Source of the DNA: Ahrensia marina
GTDB taxonomy: Bacteria; Pseudomonadota; Alphaproteobacteria; Rhizobiales; Rhizobiaceae
Direction of reading: 5' to 3'
NCBI RefSeq assembly: GCF_001293565.1
Contig: NZ_JXMU01000002.1
Coordinates: 186,001 to 250,000, forward strand
DNA: 64,000 bases
The notes below the pieces were generated by a model that worked only from the letters and a program-made list of their open reading frames with translations, was not told the DNA's origin and searched no databases. Shown here piece by piece: positions 1 to 8,580 of the stretch (the first letter of the stretch is position 1; each line of letters opens with the position of its first letter). The position numbers were made by a program, and so were the translations under genes.

Positions 1-1
1 G

Positions 2-307
2 CCGCAATTTACCCGCGGTTATGGCTTGGTGTTCGGACAGTTGGAGCGCAAGGCAATGGCGATGTCATTGTGTGACCGTGCCCTGCGCGCACGCGAGCTG
101 GGTGAAGATATTGTTGCCCCCGCACAGGATGAAGAATTTGTGATTGCACATGCGGACAATGTGCAGGCGACAGGTTTCGTGGAACATTTGAAACTGCCTC
201 ATTATGTGGATTTCCAAGCTGAACTTGGCATCGTGCGGCAGATGCGCCGTGAATATGCTGAACGCAATGATGCTGTTTCCGAAATGATCAAGGAGGCGGC
301 AGAATGA
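2..307 (+). CDS. phnI: C-P lyase complex subunit PhnI, C-terminal part (cut by window start)
   Basis: The last 101 residues of PhnI are visible; the frame is open from base 2 and the N-terminus lies outside the window. PhnI, with PhnG, PhnH and PhnL, attaches the phosphonate to ribose, displacing adenine from ATP, in the cytoplasm. The visible part has the conserved FTRGYGLVFGQ segment followed by ERKAMAMSLCDRALRA, near the usual PhnI C-terminus. Its stop overlaps the phnJ start by 4 bp (ATGA), as expected in a translationally coupled phn operon. The assignment rests on this motif and on the phnJ, phnK and phnL genes that follow. Confidence 0.93.
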   Translation, partial: PQFTRGYGLVFGQLERKAMAMSLCDRALRARELGEDIVAPAQDEEFVIAHADNVQATGFVEHLKLPHYVDFQAELGIVRQMRREYAERNDAVSEMIKEAAE

Positions 308-1179
308 ACATTCAAGCTGATTACAATTTCGCTTATTTGGACGAACAAACCAAACGGATGATCCGCCGCGCGATACTGAAAGCGATCGCAATTCCCGGCT
401 ATCAAGTTCCGTTCTCAAGCCGGGAAATGCCGATGCCATATGGCTGGGGTACGGGCGGCGTTCAGGTCACCGCTTCAATTATCGGGCCTGATGATGTCCT
501 GAAGGTCATCGACCAAGGCGCTGATGATACGACCAACGCTGTGTCGATCAGAGCCTTCTTTGCCAAAGTGGCACGCGTGCAAACAACCACCCATACGGGC
601 GAAGCGACGATCATCCAAACGCGGCACCGTATTCCGGAAGAACAGTTACGCGAAGGGCAAACGCTGGTCTATCAGGTGCCAATACCAGAGCCACTTAGGT
701 TTCTGGAACCGCGTGAAACGGAAACACGTAAAATGCACGCTCTTGAAGAGTACGGTCTTATGCATGTGAAGCTTTATGAGGATATTGCCACACATGGCCA
801 TATCGCCACGACCTATGCCTACCCGGTAAAAGTCGAAGGTCGTTATGTAATGGACCCTTCTCCAACACCCAAATTTGATAACCCCAAAATGCACATGTCC
901 GAAGCGTTGCAGCTTTTCGGTGCAGGCCGTGAAAAACGCATTTATGCAATTCCGCCTTTCACAGATGTTGTCAGCCTCGATTTTGATGACCATCCGTTCG
1001 AGGTTCAAAAATTCGATAAACCGTGCGCGATTTGTGGTGCTGAAGCTGTTTATCTGGATGAGGTCATCCTCGATGACCGTGGAAAAAGAATGTTTGTTTG
1101 TTCAGATACTGATAATTGTGAAAGCAGGCAGGCTGCCGGTCATCGGGGCGAGCTTTCCGGAATGGAGGCAGCACAATGA
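304..1179 (+). CDS. phnJ: Carbon-phosphorus lyase core protein PhnJ (radical SAM)
   Basis: 291 aa. PhnJ cleaves the C-P bond of 5-phosphoribosyl-1-phosphonate using S-adenosylmethionine and a [4Fe-4S] cluster, giving the alkane and 5-phosphoribosyl 1,2-cyclic phosphate. The unusual PhnJ cluster ligands are at C241, C244, C266 and C272 (CAIC, then FVCSDTDNC), the same numbers as in the E. coli protein. The glycine that carries the radical in E. coli corresponds to G32 in AIPGYQVPF. Length is normal. It overlaps phnI and phnK by 4 bp each, so it is in the middle of a coupled operon. All key residues are present, so an active enzyme is expected. Confidence 0.97.
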   Translation: MNIQADYNFAYLDEQTKRMIRRAILKAIAIPGYQVPFSSREMPMPYGWGTGGVQVTASIIGPDDVLKVIDQGADDTTNAVSIRAFFAKVARVQTTTHTGEATIIQTRHRIPEEQLREGQTLVYQVPIPEPLRFLEPRETETRKMHALEEYGLMHVKLYEDIATHGHIATTYAYPVKVEGRYVMDPSPTPKFDNPKMHMSEALQLFGAGREKRIYAIPPFTDVVSLDFDDHPFEVQKFDKPCAICGAEAVYLDEVILDDRGKRMFVCSDTDNCESRQAAGHRGELSGMEAAQ

Positions 1180-1952
1180 GCGACCAACCTCTTTTATCTG
1201 TCAATGACGTTTCCAAATTTTATGGATCACGGGTTGGCTGCCGCGATGTTTCCTTTGACCTTTACCCCGGTGAAGTGTTGGCGGTTGTCGGCGAAAGCGG
1301 ATCGGGCAAGACAACACTTCTGAACTGTATTTCAACGCGTCTAGAGCCAACAAATGGTTCTGTTACTTATCGCATGCGCGATGAAACCACACGCGACCTT
1401 TATCAAATGAGTGAAGCGGAGCGGCGCTTTTTGATGCGGACGGATTGGGGATTTGTACATCAAAATCCTGCCGATGGTTTGCGTATGGCCGTGTCGGCAG
1501 GTGCCAATGTTGGCGAGCGTTTGATGGCTGTTGGTGACCGGCATTATGGCAATATTCGCGAGACAGCAATTGACTGGCTTGGCCGCGTTGAAATCAATGA
1601 AGACCGTGTCGATGATCAGCCTCGTGCGTTTTCCGGCGGTATGCGGCAGAGACTGCAAATCGCGCGTAATCTTGTCACTGGTCCGCGTTTGATTTTCATG
1701 GATGAGCCGACTGGCGGTCTCGATGTTTCTGTTCAGGCACGCTTGCTGGATTTGATACGCGGCCTTGTGAGCGATCTTGGTCTTGCCGCTATTGTTGTAA
1801 CGCATGATCTGGCGGTTGCGCGTCTTCTGTCTCACCGGATGATTGTAATGAAGGACGGTCACGTCATCGAAAGTGGACTCACTGACCGTGTGCTCGATGA
1901 CCCGCACCAGCCTTACACGCAGCTACTCGTATCTTCCATATTACAAGTTTAA
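1176..1952 (+). CDS. phnK: C-P lyase system ATP-binding protein PhnK
   Basis: 258 aa ABC-type ATPase without a membrane partner. PhnK binds the PhnGHIJ core through PhnJ and is needed for phosphonate breakdown in vivo. Visible motifs are Walker [10 protein letters not shown] (about residues 38-46), the ABC signature [14 protein letters not shown] (about 152-165), Walker [13 protein letters not shown], and a switch histidine in VTHDLAV. The ATG overlaps the phnJ stop (ATGA). Assignment as PhnK rather than a dipeptide-transporter ATPase, its closest relatives, is supported by its position between phnJ and phnL. Confidence 0.95.
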   Translation: MSDQPLLSVNDVSKFYGSRVGCRDVSFDLYPGEVLAVVGESGSGKTTLLNCISTRLEPTNGSVTYRMRDETTRDLYQMSEAERRFLMRTDWGFVHQNPADGLRMAVSAGANVGERLMAVGDRHYGNIRETAIDWLGRVEINEDRVDDQPRAFSGGMRQRLQIARNLVTGPRLIFMDEPTGGLDVSVQARLLDLIRGLVSDLGLAAIVVTHDLAVARLLSHRMIVMKDGHVIESGLTDRVLDDPHQPYTQLLVSSILQV

Positions 1953-1965
1953 TTACAGGCCTCTG

Positions 1966-2673
1966 ATGATGACCGCAGCTATAACCGTTTGTGACGTATC
2001 AAAGACTTTTACCATGCATCTGCGTGACGGGATTAAAATTCCCGTTGTCAGTGGTGTTAACTTCGCAATCAAGGCTGGAGAATGTGCCGTTTTGGGAGGC
2101 CCGTCAGGGGCAGGTAAAAGCTCGATTTTGAAAATGCTTTACGGCAATTATTCGACCGACTTCGGAGCAATTTTGCTTAGCCATAATGGTGAAGAAGTTG
2201 ACTTGTCGAAGGCTGAACCACGCAAAATTATAGAATTGCGCCGCGATACCATTGGTTATGTCAGCCAGTTCTTGCGCACGGTACCGCGCGTGTCTGCGCT
2301 TGATGTTGCTGCGGAACCGTTGACCCAGCGCGGTGAAGATTATGAAGTTGCACGTAAAAAAGCTGCGGATTTATTTGCGCAATTGAACCTGCCTGAACGC
2401 TTGTGGAACTTGCCGCCTGCAACATTTTCAGGCGGTGAGCAGCAGCGCGTCAATATTGCGCGCGGTTTTATCACCGATCACCCCATCCTGCTTTTGGATG
2501 AGCCGACAGCATCCCTCGACGCAAAAAACCGTGCTGTGGTGGTGGATTTAATCACGCAGAAAAAAGCCGCAGGCGTCGCGTTGCTTGGCATATTTCATGA
2601 TGAGGATGTGCGCACAAAAGTAGCTGACCGCATAATAGATGTAACAACTTTTGCCGGTTCGAAAGCTGCGTGA
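1966..2673 (+). CDS. phnL: C-P lyase system ATP-binding protein PhnL
   Basis: 235 aa from the ATG at 1966 (a second ATG follows at 1969). A longer frame open from 1873 overlaps phnK by 80 bp and adds unrelated residues, so I reject that start. PhnL is the second ABC ATPase of the C-P lyase machinery and works with PhnGHI in forming the ribosyl phosphonate. Motifs are Walker A GPSGAGKSS, signature FSGGEQQRVNIARG, and Walker B LLLDEPTASLD. The usual H-loop histidine is in FHDEDV. It is 13 bp downstream of phnK and overlaps the following acetyltransferase by 4 bp. Confidence 0.94.
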   Translation: MMTAAITVCDVSKTFTMHLRDGIKIPVVSGVNFAIKAGECAVLGGPSGAGKSSILKMLYGNYSTDFGAILLSHNGEEVDLSKAEPRKIIELRRDTIGYVSQFLRTVPRVSALDVAAEPLTQRGEDYEVARKKAADLFAQLNLPERLWNLPPATFSGGEQQRVNIARGFITDHPILLLDEPTASLDAKNRAVVVDLITQKKAAGVALLGIFHDEDVRTKVADRIIDVTTFAGSKAA

Positions 2674-3293
2674 TCATGGCAAAAAAACTATCCGAAGAAC
2701 CGCTTATTCATCCGACCGCACGGGTAACTGATACATCATTGGGACGCTATACCGAGGTGGATGAAGGCTGCATTGTTTCTGAGTGCGAAATCGGTGATTA
2801 TTCCTACCTGATCCGGCAGACCGAAGCTTGGTGCGCAACAATTGGGAAGTTTGCAAATATAGCAAGCCATGTTCGCATCAATGCAACCAATCACCCCACG
2901 TGGCGCGCCACCCAACACCACTTTACTTATCGTGCCGGTGATTATTTCGATGGCGCCGAGAATGATACAGATTTCTTCAAATGGCGCCGCGATAATCGCA
3001 TCCATATTGGTCACGATGTTTGGATAGGACACGGGGCGACAATCTTGCCCGGCGTCACTGTCGGCAATGGAGCAGTTATCGGTTCAGGAGCTGTCGTAAG
3101 CAAGGATGTTGCGCCTTTTTCGATTGTCGGCGGTGTCCCTGCAAAACTCATTCGGGAACGTTTCGAAGCTGGACTTGGCGATAAAATGAACGCTCTTGCC
3201 TGGTGGGACTGGCCACATGACACCCTTCATGAAGCTTTGGGTGATTTTCGCACATTATCGGCGCTGGATTTCGTTCATAAGTATCAGAAATAA
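2670..3293 (+). CDS. Phosphonate-cluster hexapeptide-repeat acetyltransferase
   Basis: 207 aa from a GTG that overlaps the phnL stop; an ATG at 2676 would give 205 aa. It is a left-handed beta-helix transferase of the xenobiotic/chloramphenicol acetyltransferase type, with hexapeptide repeats around residues 110-150 (IGHDVWIGHGATILPGVTVG) and a conserved NHPT segment near the middle that normally holds the catalytic His. Such proteins are common inside rhizobial phn operons (the TIGR03308-type family). Inference: it may N-acetylate aminoalkylphosphonates, as PhnO does in E. coli, but it is not homologous to PhnO and the substrate is not shown by sequence. It is the last gene before the PHO-box promoter of phnC. 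Confidence 0.85.
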   Translation: MIMAKKLSEEPLIHPTARVTDTSLGRYTEVDEGCIVSECEIGDYSYLIRQTEAWCATIGKFANIASHVRINATNHPTWRATQHHFTYRAGDYFDGAENDTDFFKWRRDNRIHIGHDVWIGHGATILPGVTVGNGAVIGSGAVVSKDVAPFSIVGGVPAKLIRERFEAGLGDKMNALAWWDWPHDTLHEALGDFRTLSALDFVHKYQK

Positions 3294-3315
3294 TTGCGTA
3301 AATTAGAATTGTGGA

Positions 3316-3351
3316 ACGTCACAAAACTTACAAAAAACTGACATGCTGTGT
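3316..3351 (+). promoter_or_regulatory. PHO box (PhoB-binding region) upstream of phnC
   Basis: The 118-bp gap before phnC holds a good PHO box at 3327-3344: CTTACAA, AAAA, CTGACAT. This matches the CTGTCAT-N4-CTGTCAT consensus at 14 of 18 positions, including the A-rich spacer. Weaker 11-bp-phased half sites precede it (ACGTCAC at 3316) and follow it (TGTTCAT at 3349 minus one turn, about 3345-3355 region), so up to four PhoB half sites may be in phase. A PhoB-activated start for phnCDE is therefore likely. Motif match by eye; no promoter mapping. Confidence 0.7.
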
Positions 3352-3411
3352 TCATACAGGGGCCATATGCCAGTCACATGAAATTGTAGATGAACGGCAA
3401 GGAATGCCAAT

Positions 3412-4272
3412 ATGCTCGAACTCAAAAATGTAACACGCCGGTTTGGCCCAAATACGGCTGTCGATAATGTGGATTTTGCAATCCCTGAAGGTCAGATGGT
3501 TGGGGTGATTGGCGCATCCGGTGCAGGTAAATCGACGCTGTTACGCATGATAAACCGGCTCATTGATACATCCGAAGGCGAGATCAATTTCGGTGGTGTC
3601 AGAACTTCCGCGCTTAAAGGGCAGCAGTTGCGCAACTGGCAGCGTGATTGCGCCATGATTTTCCAGCAGTTCAATTTGGTTCCGCGTATTGATGTGTTGA
3701 CCAATGTTATGCTCGGCCGGCTTAACCACCGTTCAACGGTTGCGAGCCTTCTTAATATTTTTTCCGATGAAGAGCGTGCAATGGCCATTGCTGCTTTGGA
3801 GCGGTTGGGCATTGAAAAGGTTGCCTTGCAGCGTGCGGGCACATTATCAGGTGGCCAGCAACAGCGTGTTGCGATCGCGCGCGCATTAATGCAGCAGCCC
3901 AAAGTAATCCTTGCCGATGAACCGATTGCTTCGCTGGATCCGCGCAATGCCCAGATCGTGATGCAGTCGCTAAAGGATATCAACCAGTCTGACGGTATTA
4001 CCGTTATCACCAATCTTCATACACTTGATACTGCCCGCAGCTTTTGTGAGCGCATCATTGGTATGCAGGCAGGCCGCGTTGTTTTCGATGGTGGTCCTGA
4101 CGATCTGACAGAGGATGCGGCGCGTAAAATTTACGGTGCTGACAATCTGGAAGATGCCTTTTCAGAGGCTGTAACCTCAACAAGTTTAAATGGTTCACGT
4201 TCTAAGTCTTCCGGTAGCGAAAGGCCGCCGGTTGCGCGTCCTGCTGCTGAACAAAATCCTGTTTACGCGTGA
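3412..4272 (+). CDS. phnC: Phosphonate ABC transporter ATP-binding protein PhnC
   Basis: 286 aa. It powers phosphonate import with PhnD and the two PhnE permeases. Motifs: Walker [10 protein letters not shown] (about residues 34-42), signature [15 protein letters not shown] (about 147-161), Walker [14 protein letters not shown], and switch His in ITNLHTLD. The last 35 or so residues form a Ser/Pro-rich polar tail not needed for the ABC fold. It is the first gene after the PHO box and is followed by phnD after 90 bp. Overall length is slightly above the E. coli protein because of the tail. Confidence 0.95.
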   Translation: MLELKNVTRRFGPNTAVDNVDFAIPEGQMVGVIGASGAGKSTLLRMINRLIDTSEGEINFGGVRTSALKGQQLRNWQRDCAMIFQQFNLVPRIDVLTNVMLGRLNHRSTVASLLNIFSDEERAMAIAALERLGIEKVALQRAGTLSGGQQQRVAIARALMQQPKVILADEPIASLDPRNAQIVMQSLKDINQSDGITVITNLHTLDTARSFCERIIGMQAGRVVFDGGPDDLTEDAARKIYGADNLEDAFSEAVTSTSLNGSRSKSSGSERPPVARPAAEQNPVYA

Positions 4273-4362
4273 CCTGATTTCCAAATTGCTGCGTTGCGTT
4301 TGCCCAGTGTCGCAGCTTTTCACTTAATTATTAAAAGGGCATACCTTTTATGGAGACTGAAA

Positions 4363-5271
4363 ATGCTCAAGAAAGCACTTTTGGCAACGGCTGCTGTTGC
4401 CACAATTTTCGCTACGACTCTTTCTGCTCAAGCCCAAGATGTTTTCCGCATCGGTATCCTTGGCGGCGAAAACGAAGCTGACCGCCTGCGTAATTTCCAG
4501 TGCATGGTCGACGAACTGCCGGAAGCTATCGGCGTTAAAGAAGTTAAGCTTTTCCCTGCTGCTGACTACGATGGTGTTATTCAGGGTCTGCTTGGCGGTA
4601 CGCTGGACTATGCCGAGCTAGGCGCTTCCGGATACGCAAAAGTGTATCTTACAGACGCCGAAGCTGTTGACCCTGTTTTGACAACTGTTCAGACAGATGG
4701 CGCAACTGGTTATTATTCAATCATGCTTGCACGTAAAGATTCAGGCATTGAAAGCATTGAAGATATGAAGGGCAAAAAGCTTGGCTTTGCCGACCCTGAT
4801 TCAACATCCGGTTATCTCGTTCCTTCAGTTGCATTGCCTGCGCAGCTTGGCATGCCAATCAACGAGTATTTTTCTGAAACCGGTTTTGGCGGCGGCCATG
4901 AAAACGGCGTTCTTGAAATGCTTAAAGGCAACTTTGACGGTCAGGTAACATGGTCATCTGGCGTTGGCGAATATGAAGACGGTTATACGTCTGGCAACAT
5001 TCGCAAAATGGTCGATAAAGGCCTTTTGGACATGGCTGATGTAAACGAAATCTGGCGTTCGCCGCTTATCCCGAATGGTCCGGTCGTTGTTTCAAACAAA
5101 TTGGATCAAGACATTCGCGGCAAGTTCGTTGAGTTTATGAAGGCGCTTCCGGAAGCAAATCCTGATTGCTTCGCAGCCATCCAGGGCGGCGACTTCAAAG
5201 GCTTCACAGAAGTTGACCATTCTTTCTACGAAACAATCGTAGCAGCCCGTAAAGCAAAAATCGGTTCATAA
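4363..5271 (+). CDS. phnD: Phosphonate ABC transporter substrate-binding protein PhnD
   Basis: 302 aa from the ATG at 4363, preceded by GGAGA at a proper distance; the frame is open further upstream but only this start gives a signal peptide (KKALLATAAVATIFATTLSAQAQ, cleavage near residue 24). The mature protein is a periplasmic binding protein of the PhnD/SsuA family: FRIGILGGENEADRL at the start, LGASGYAKVY, and GKKLGFADPDSTSGYLVPS, the segment that normally binds the phosphonate oxygens. It sits between phnC and phnE1. A strong hairpin follows its stop and may raise its level relative to the permeases. Confidence 0.95.
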   Translation: MLKKALLATAAVATIFATTLSAQAQDVFRIGILGGENEADRLRNFQCMVDELPEAIGVKEVKLFPAADYDGVIQGLLGGTLDYAELGASGYAKVYLTDAEAVDPVLTTVQTDGATGYYSIMLARKDSGIESIEDMKGKKLGFADPDSTSGYLVPSVALPAQLGMPINEYFSETGFGGGHENGVLEMLKGNFDGQVTWSSGVGEYEDGYTSGNIRKMVDKGLLDMADVNEIWRSPLIPNGPVVVSNKLDQDIRGKFVEFMKALPEANPDCFAAIQGGDFKGFTEVDHSFYETIVAARKAKIGS

Positions 5272-5287
5272 TTTTATACCGATTTAA

Positions 5288-5324
5288 GCACCACGCCTCC
5301 TTTGAGATTTCTTGGGCGTGGTGC
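5288..5324 (+). terminator. Strong hairpin between phnD and phnE1 (attenuator or 3' stabiliser)
   Basis: GCACCACGCC at 5288-5297 pairs perfectly with GGCGTGGTGC at 5315-5324, a 10-bp GC-rich stem with a 17-nt loop, followed by AATTTTT. This looks like a rho-independent terminator with an imperfect T tract. As phnE1 follows only 19 bp later with no other clear promoter, it probably allows partial read-through and keeps phnD message more abundant than phnE message. Confidence 0.7.
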
Positions 5325-5343
5325 AATTTTTCGTGAGAAGAAA

Positions 5344-6318
5344 ATGTTGGCTACCCAATCAAACAATCCCGCTTTGCATATTGATGCCGACGGCAATTAC
5401 GACGTCGACGGGCATTTCAAACAATTGCGCGGGCAAAAACGCCTTTACACTATCCTTGGATTAGGTGCGCTTTTTATTGTACTGTTTTTTTCGCTTTGGT
5501 TTGCCAATGAGACAAACTCCGGAAAATTTCTGGATCGCTTGCCGCATTTCTTTGACTTTGTCGGCGATTTAATCCCGCGCGATGGTTGGGAAATCGGTCG
5601 CGCTCTGTTCGATTTATCAAGCCCCTACTTCGATGGATCATTGAAGTTCAATTACCCTGAAGGGCGGGTATACATTACGGAAAGCCTTTATATCCCCGAA
5701 TATTTTTACAAGATGATCGAGACGCTCAACATAGCGATACTCTCAACCTTAATCGGGTTTATTTTTGGCTTTATTCTCTGCTTCCTGGCAGCATCCAATT
5801 TGACTACCGAACGCTGGCTCCGATTTGTCGTACGCCGGTTTTTGGAAATACTGCGCGCTTTTCCTGAGATTGTTATTGCCGGCTTTTTTCTGGCTATTTT
5901 TTCCCTTGGTCCAATTCCGGCAATCATTGCCGTGTCGATCCACACCATCGGTGCATTGGGAAAAATGTTCTACGAGGTTGTCGAGAATGCCGATATGAAG
6001 CCGGATGAAGGCTTGCGTGCGGCGGGAGGCAATTGGGTCGAACGTGTGTGGTTTGGTATTGTACCCCAGATCATGCCCAATTTCCTGAGCTATGGCTTGC
6101 TTCGCTTGGAAATAAACGTCCGCGCTTCCACTATTTTGGGAGCCGTTGGAGCAGGCGGCATTGGCGAAGTGCTAAGGCTTTCTATTAGCCGCGGCCATGA
6201 AGCAAAGACGCTTGCCATTATCCTAATTTTGTTCGTCACAATTGTCTGTGTCGATCAACTGTCCGCATATCTGCGTAAGCGAATTGTTGGCAACCAAGCT
6301 TTTGAATTTGGAGCATAG
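5344..6318 (+). CDS. phnE: Phosphonate ABC transporter permease PhnE (first copy)
   Basis: 324 aa from the ATG at 5344 with GAGAAG just upstream; an open frame from 5302 would begin inside the hairpin after phnD and is rejected. It is an inner-membrane permease with a first membrane segment at about residues 37-55, a periplasmic loop, and a five-helix BPD_transp_1 core in the C-terminal half. The EAA-type loop for contact with PhnC is in MKPDEGLRAAGGNWVERVWFGIVPQ (split here: positions about 221-245). It is followed 2 bp later by a second, longer permease, so the channel is expected to be a PhnE1/PhnE2 heterodimer. Confidence 0.93.
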   Translation: MLATQSNNPALHIDADGNYDVDGHFKQLRGQKRLYTILGLGALFIVLFFSLWFANETNSGKFLDRLPHFFDFVGDLIPRDGWEIGRALFDLSSPYFDGSLKFNYPEGRVYITESLYIPEYFYKMIETLNIAILSTLIGFIFGFILCFLAASNLTTERWLRFVVRRFLEILRAFPEIVIAGFFLAIFSLGPIPAIIAVSIHTIGALGKMFYEVVENADMKPDEGLRAAGGNWVERVWFGIVPQIMPNFLSYGLLRLEINVRASTILGAVGAGGIGEVLRLSISRGHEAKTLAIILILFVTIVCVDQLSAYLRKRIVGNQAFEFGA

Positions 6319-6320
6319 TC

Positions 6321-7910
6321 ATGAACGCGTCCGCTATGAACCTGTCTACCAAAATGCTTACACCGCAAGACGTGTCTGCGATCAAAGCACGTTATCCAGA
6401 TGCTTTTCAGCGCTCTTTCCTAAAACGCTTCAGTACCGTTCTGTGCTTTGCTGTAGTCGCCGTGTACATGATTTATGTCAGCTGGTTTTTCGCGATTGGA
6501 AAAGTGTTCAGCGAAGGAAACTGGAACATCGCAGGCAGCTATCTTGCCGATTGGGTTTCTTATGAAATCAGACCGGACATAGACTATCGGACCGGCGAAA
6601 TCCTGATCGAGTTTCCAAGATTTTCACCGCTTGGCGCAGAGCCTGATCCGGAATGGATCGCAACTGAACGCGGCACTGTTACGTTGATAGAAAAGAAGCA
6701 GACGGCTTCAAAACCTTCTACACCATCAACGTCGGGGTCATTTATGGCGCCTGGTTCAGCAACAGGCGGCGGTGAGCTTAGTTTTATGGCGCCGGACTCT
6801 AGCGCGACGAACACCGGAGCAAACAGCAGTAATGCACCTGCACCTGATAATAACGCTGAGCCGCAAACAGTGACACGTGAAGGCATCAATCAGGCGGAGA
6901 TTGTATTTTCTAATACAGCAAAAGTTATTGTGACGCCGGACATTGTGACAGTGATGAACGGTGAAGAAAGCCTCGCAATAGACGTAGACCCCATCAACGA
7001 AACCGTAATTCCGCGTGACAGTTTGCCTGAATGGGCACTTCAGAAACGGGAAAACGAAAAGATATTCATCAACTTTGGCTTTGCCGGGCGTGCGGAAATT
7101 CGCGCAAAAGAAGTCAAAATCATGCGCCGTTTCTTTGGTTGGGAGAATTTCTTCTTTGATACGAATTCACCCTATTGGGGCCAAAGTTTCACTGAGGTTG
7201 TCGGGAATGTATTCAGTTCACAGCGCTTGTCAGAAAACCGATCCAACATTTCACTTCTGGTCGATAATTTCCTCAACAATGCCGAATGGCAGCATGGGGA
7301 CGTTTATATCAAACTACTGCAAACCATTGTTATGGCGTTTGTCGGTACTTTATTTGCCGTATTGATTGCATTTCCGTTGTCATTTGCCGCTGCGCGAAAC
7401 ATCACGCTCAATCGTTTTCTCAATCAGATACTCAAGCGGTTTTTTGATTTCCTACGCTCTGTAGATATGCTGATCTGGGCATTGTTTTTCACACGTGCCT
7501 TCGGCCCGGGACCATTGGCCGGTATTAGCGCCATATTCTTTACCGATACCGGAACCTTCGGAAAGCTTTATTCGGAAGCACTGGAAAATATCGATGATAA
7601 GCAACGCGAAGGCGTGCGTTCGGTCGGTGCGTCACCTGCGGCAGTGCAAAGATTTGGTGTTGTGCCGCAAGTTCTTCCTGTTTTCGCGAGCCAAGCGCTC
7701 TATTTCTGGGAATCAAATACGCGTTCTGCGACAATTATTGGTGCGGTCGGTGCCGGCGGAATTGGTTTGAAACTTTGGGAAGCGATGCGTACCAATCAGG
7801 ACTGGGAAAATGTATTCTATATGGTGATTCTCATACTGATCGTCGTTTTTGCATTCGATGCGGTTTCCAATGCGCTCCGCAGTCGGTTGATAGGAAAGCA
7901 GCAAAGCTAA
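6321..7910 (+). CDS. phnE: Phosphonate ABC transporter permease PhnE (second, long copy)
   Basis: 529 aa, longer than most PhnE proteins. A membrane helix at about residues 38-60 is followed by a large extracytoplasmic region. This contains a low-complexity Ser/Pro/Gly/Asn-rich stretch at about 128-183 with SFMAP twice (140-144 and 154-158), and then a folded part. The permease core with five helices is at about 335-525, with the EAA-like loop in KQREGVRSVGASPAAVQRFG. The start is 2 bp after phnE1. The length and inserted linker are the odd features; the core itself is ordinary, so transport function with PhnC, PhnD and PhnE1 is expected. Confidence 0.92.
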   Translation: MNASAMNLSTKMLTPQDVSAIKARYPDAFQRSFLKRFSTVLCFAVVAVYMIYVSWFFAIGKVFSEGNWNIAGSYLADWVSYEIRPDIDYRTGEILIEFPRFSPLGAEPDPEWIATERGTVTLIEKKQTASKPSTPSTSGSFMAPGSATGGGELSFMAPDSSATNTGANSSNAPAPDNNAEPQTVTREGINQAEIVFSNTAKVIVTPDIVTVMNGEESLAIDVDPINETVIPRDSLPEWALQKRENEKIFINFGFAGRAEIRAKEVKIMRRFFGWENFFFDTNSPYWGQSFTEVVGNVFSSQRLSENRSNISLLVDNFLNNAEWQHGDVYIKLLQTIVMAFVGTLFAVLIAFPLSFAAARNITLNRFLNQILKRFFDFLRSVDMLIWALFFTRAFGPGPLAGISAIFFTDTGTFGKLYSEALENIDDKQREGVRSVGASPAAVQRFGVVPQVLPVFASQALYFWESNTRSATIIGAVGAGGIGLKLWEAMRTNQDWENVFYMVILILIVVFAFDAVSNALRSRLIGKQQS

Positions 7911-7917
7911 TTATACT

Positions 7918-8580
7918 ATGCGCTATGCAATTTATTATACCCCGCCGAAAGATGCGCCCCTGTCGCAATGCGTTGCGACCTGGCTTGGGCGTAACGCTTT
8001 TACCGGTGAGACGATTGAAACAACACACGGTCTTGATGATTTACTGGTTTCGCCGCGTAAATATGGTTTTCATGGAACATTGAAAGCACCATTTCATTTG
8101 GCAAAAGGGGTGCGCGAAGATGACCTTATTGAGCTGTTTGACACTTTCGCGCAAAATCATTCAGCGTTCACTTTGCCCAATGTCCAACTTTCTAAACTCG
8201 GACCTTTTTTCGCGCTGACCCCGTCTGCACCGAACGGACAGCTTGAAACTCTTGGCAGTGAAGCCGTGCGGACATTCGAGCCTATGCGCGCGCCGCTTAG
8301 CCAAGCTGATATAGAGCGCCGCAACCCAGCAAAACTTTCAGGCCAACAACGCGCTTACCTTGAACGTTGGGGTTATCCTTATGTGATGGATGAATTCCGT
8401 TTTCATCTAACGCTGACAGGCCCAGTGGATGATGCTGATAGTTCGCGGGTCGAAGAAGCCATCAAAACGCATTTTGAGGCGTTCCTTGACAAACCTTTAC
8501 CAATTGAAACGCTTGGCCTTTTTGCCGAGCAGGAACGTGGCGGACCGTTTTCGGTTCTGCGCGTTGCATCTCTTTTATGA
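7918..8580 (+). CDS. DUF1045 phosphonate-operon protein, 2H-phosphoesterase-like
   Basis: 220 aa. This family occurs almost only in phn operons and has no settled function. Two H-x-T-L motifs are visible, HGTL at 52-55 (YGFHGTLKAPF) and HLTL at 163-166 (FRFHLTLTGPV). These are the paired histidine motifs of the 2H phosphoesterase superfamily, whose members open cyclic phosphates. The C-P lyase pathway makes a ribosyl 1,2-cyclic phosphate, which PhnP opens in E. coli, and no phnP is seen here. It is therefore a candidate for that or a related step; this is inference. Its stop overlaps the phnM start by 4 bp. Confidence 0.87.
   Translation: MRYAIYYTPPKDAPLSQCVATWLGRNAFTGETIETTHGLDDLLVSPRKYGFHGTLKAPFHLAKGVREDDLIELFDTFAQNHSAFTLPNVQLSKLGPFFALTPSAPNGQLETLGSEAVRTFEPMRAPLSQADIERRNPAKLSGQQRAYLERWGYPYVMDEFRFHLTLTGPVDDADSSRVEEAIKTHFEAFLDKPLPIETLGLFAEQERGGPFSVLRVASLL

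Noticed and set aside
1873-1965. Longer N-terminus for PhnL starting inside phnK
   Set aside because: The extra 31 residues have no PhnL similarity, while the ATG at 1966 gives the normal family length.
4294-4362. Upstream extension of PhnD
   Set aside because: It would bury the signal peptide; the ATG at 4363 has a ribosome site and puts the signal peptide at the N-terminus.
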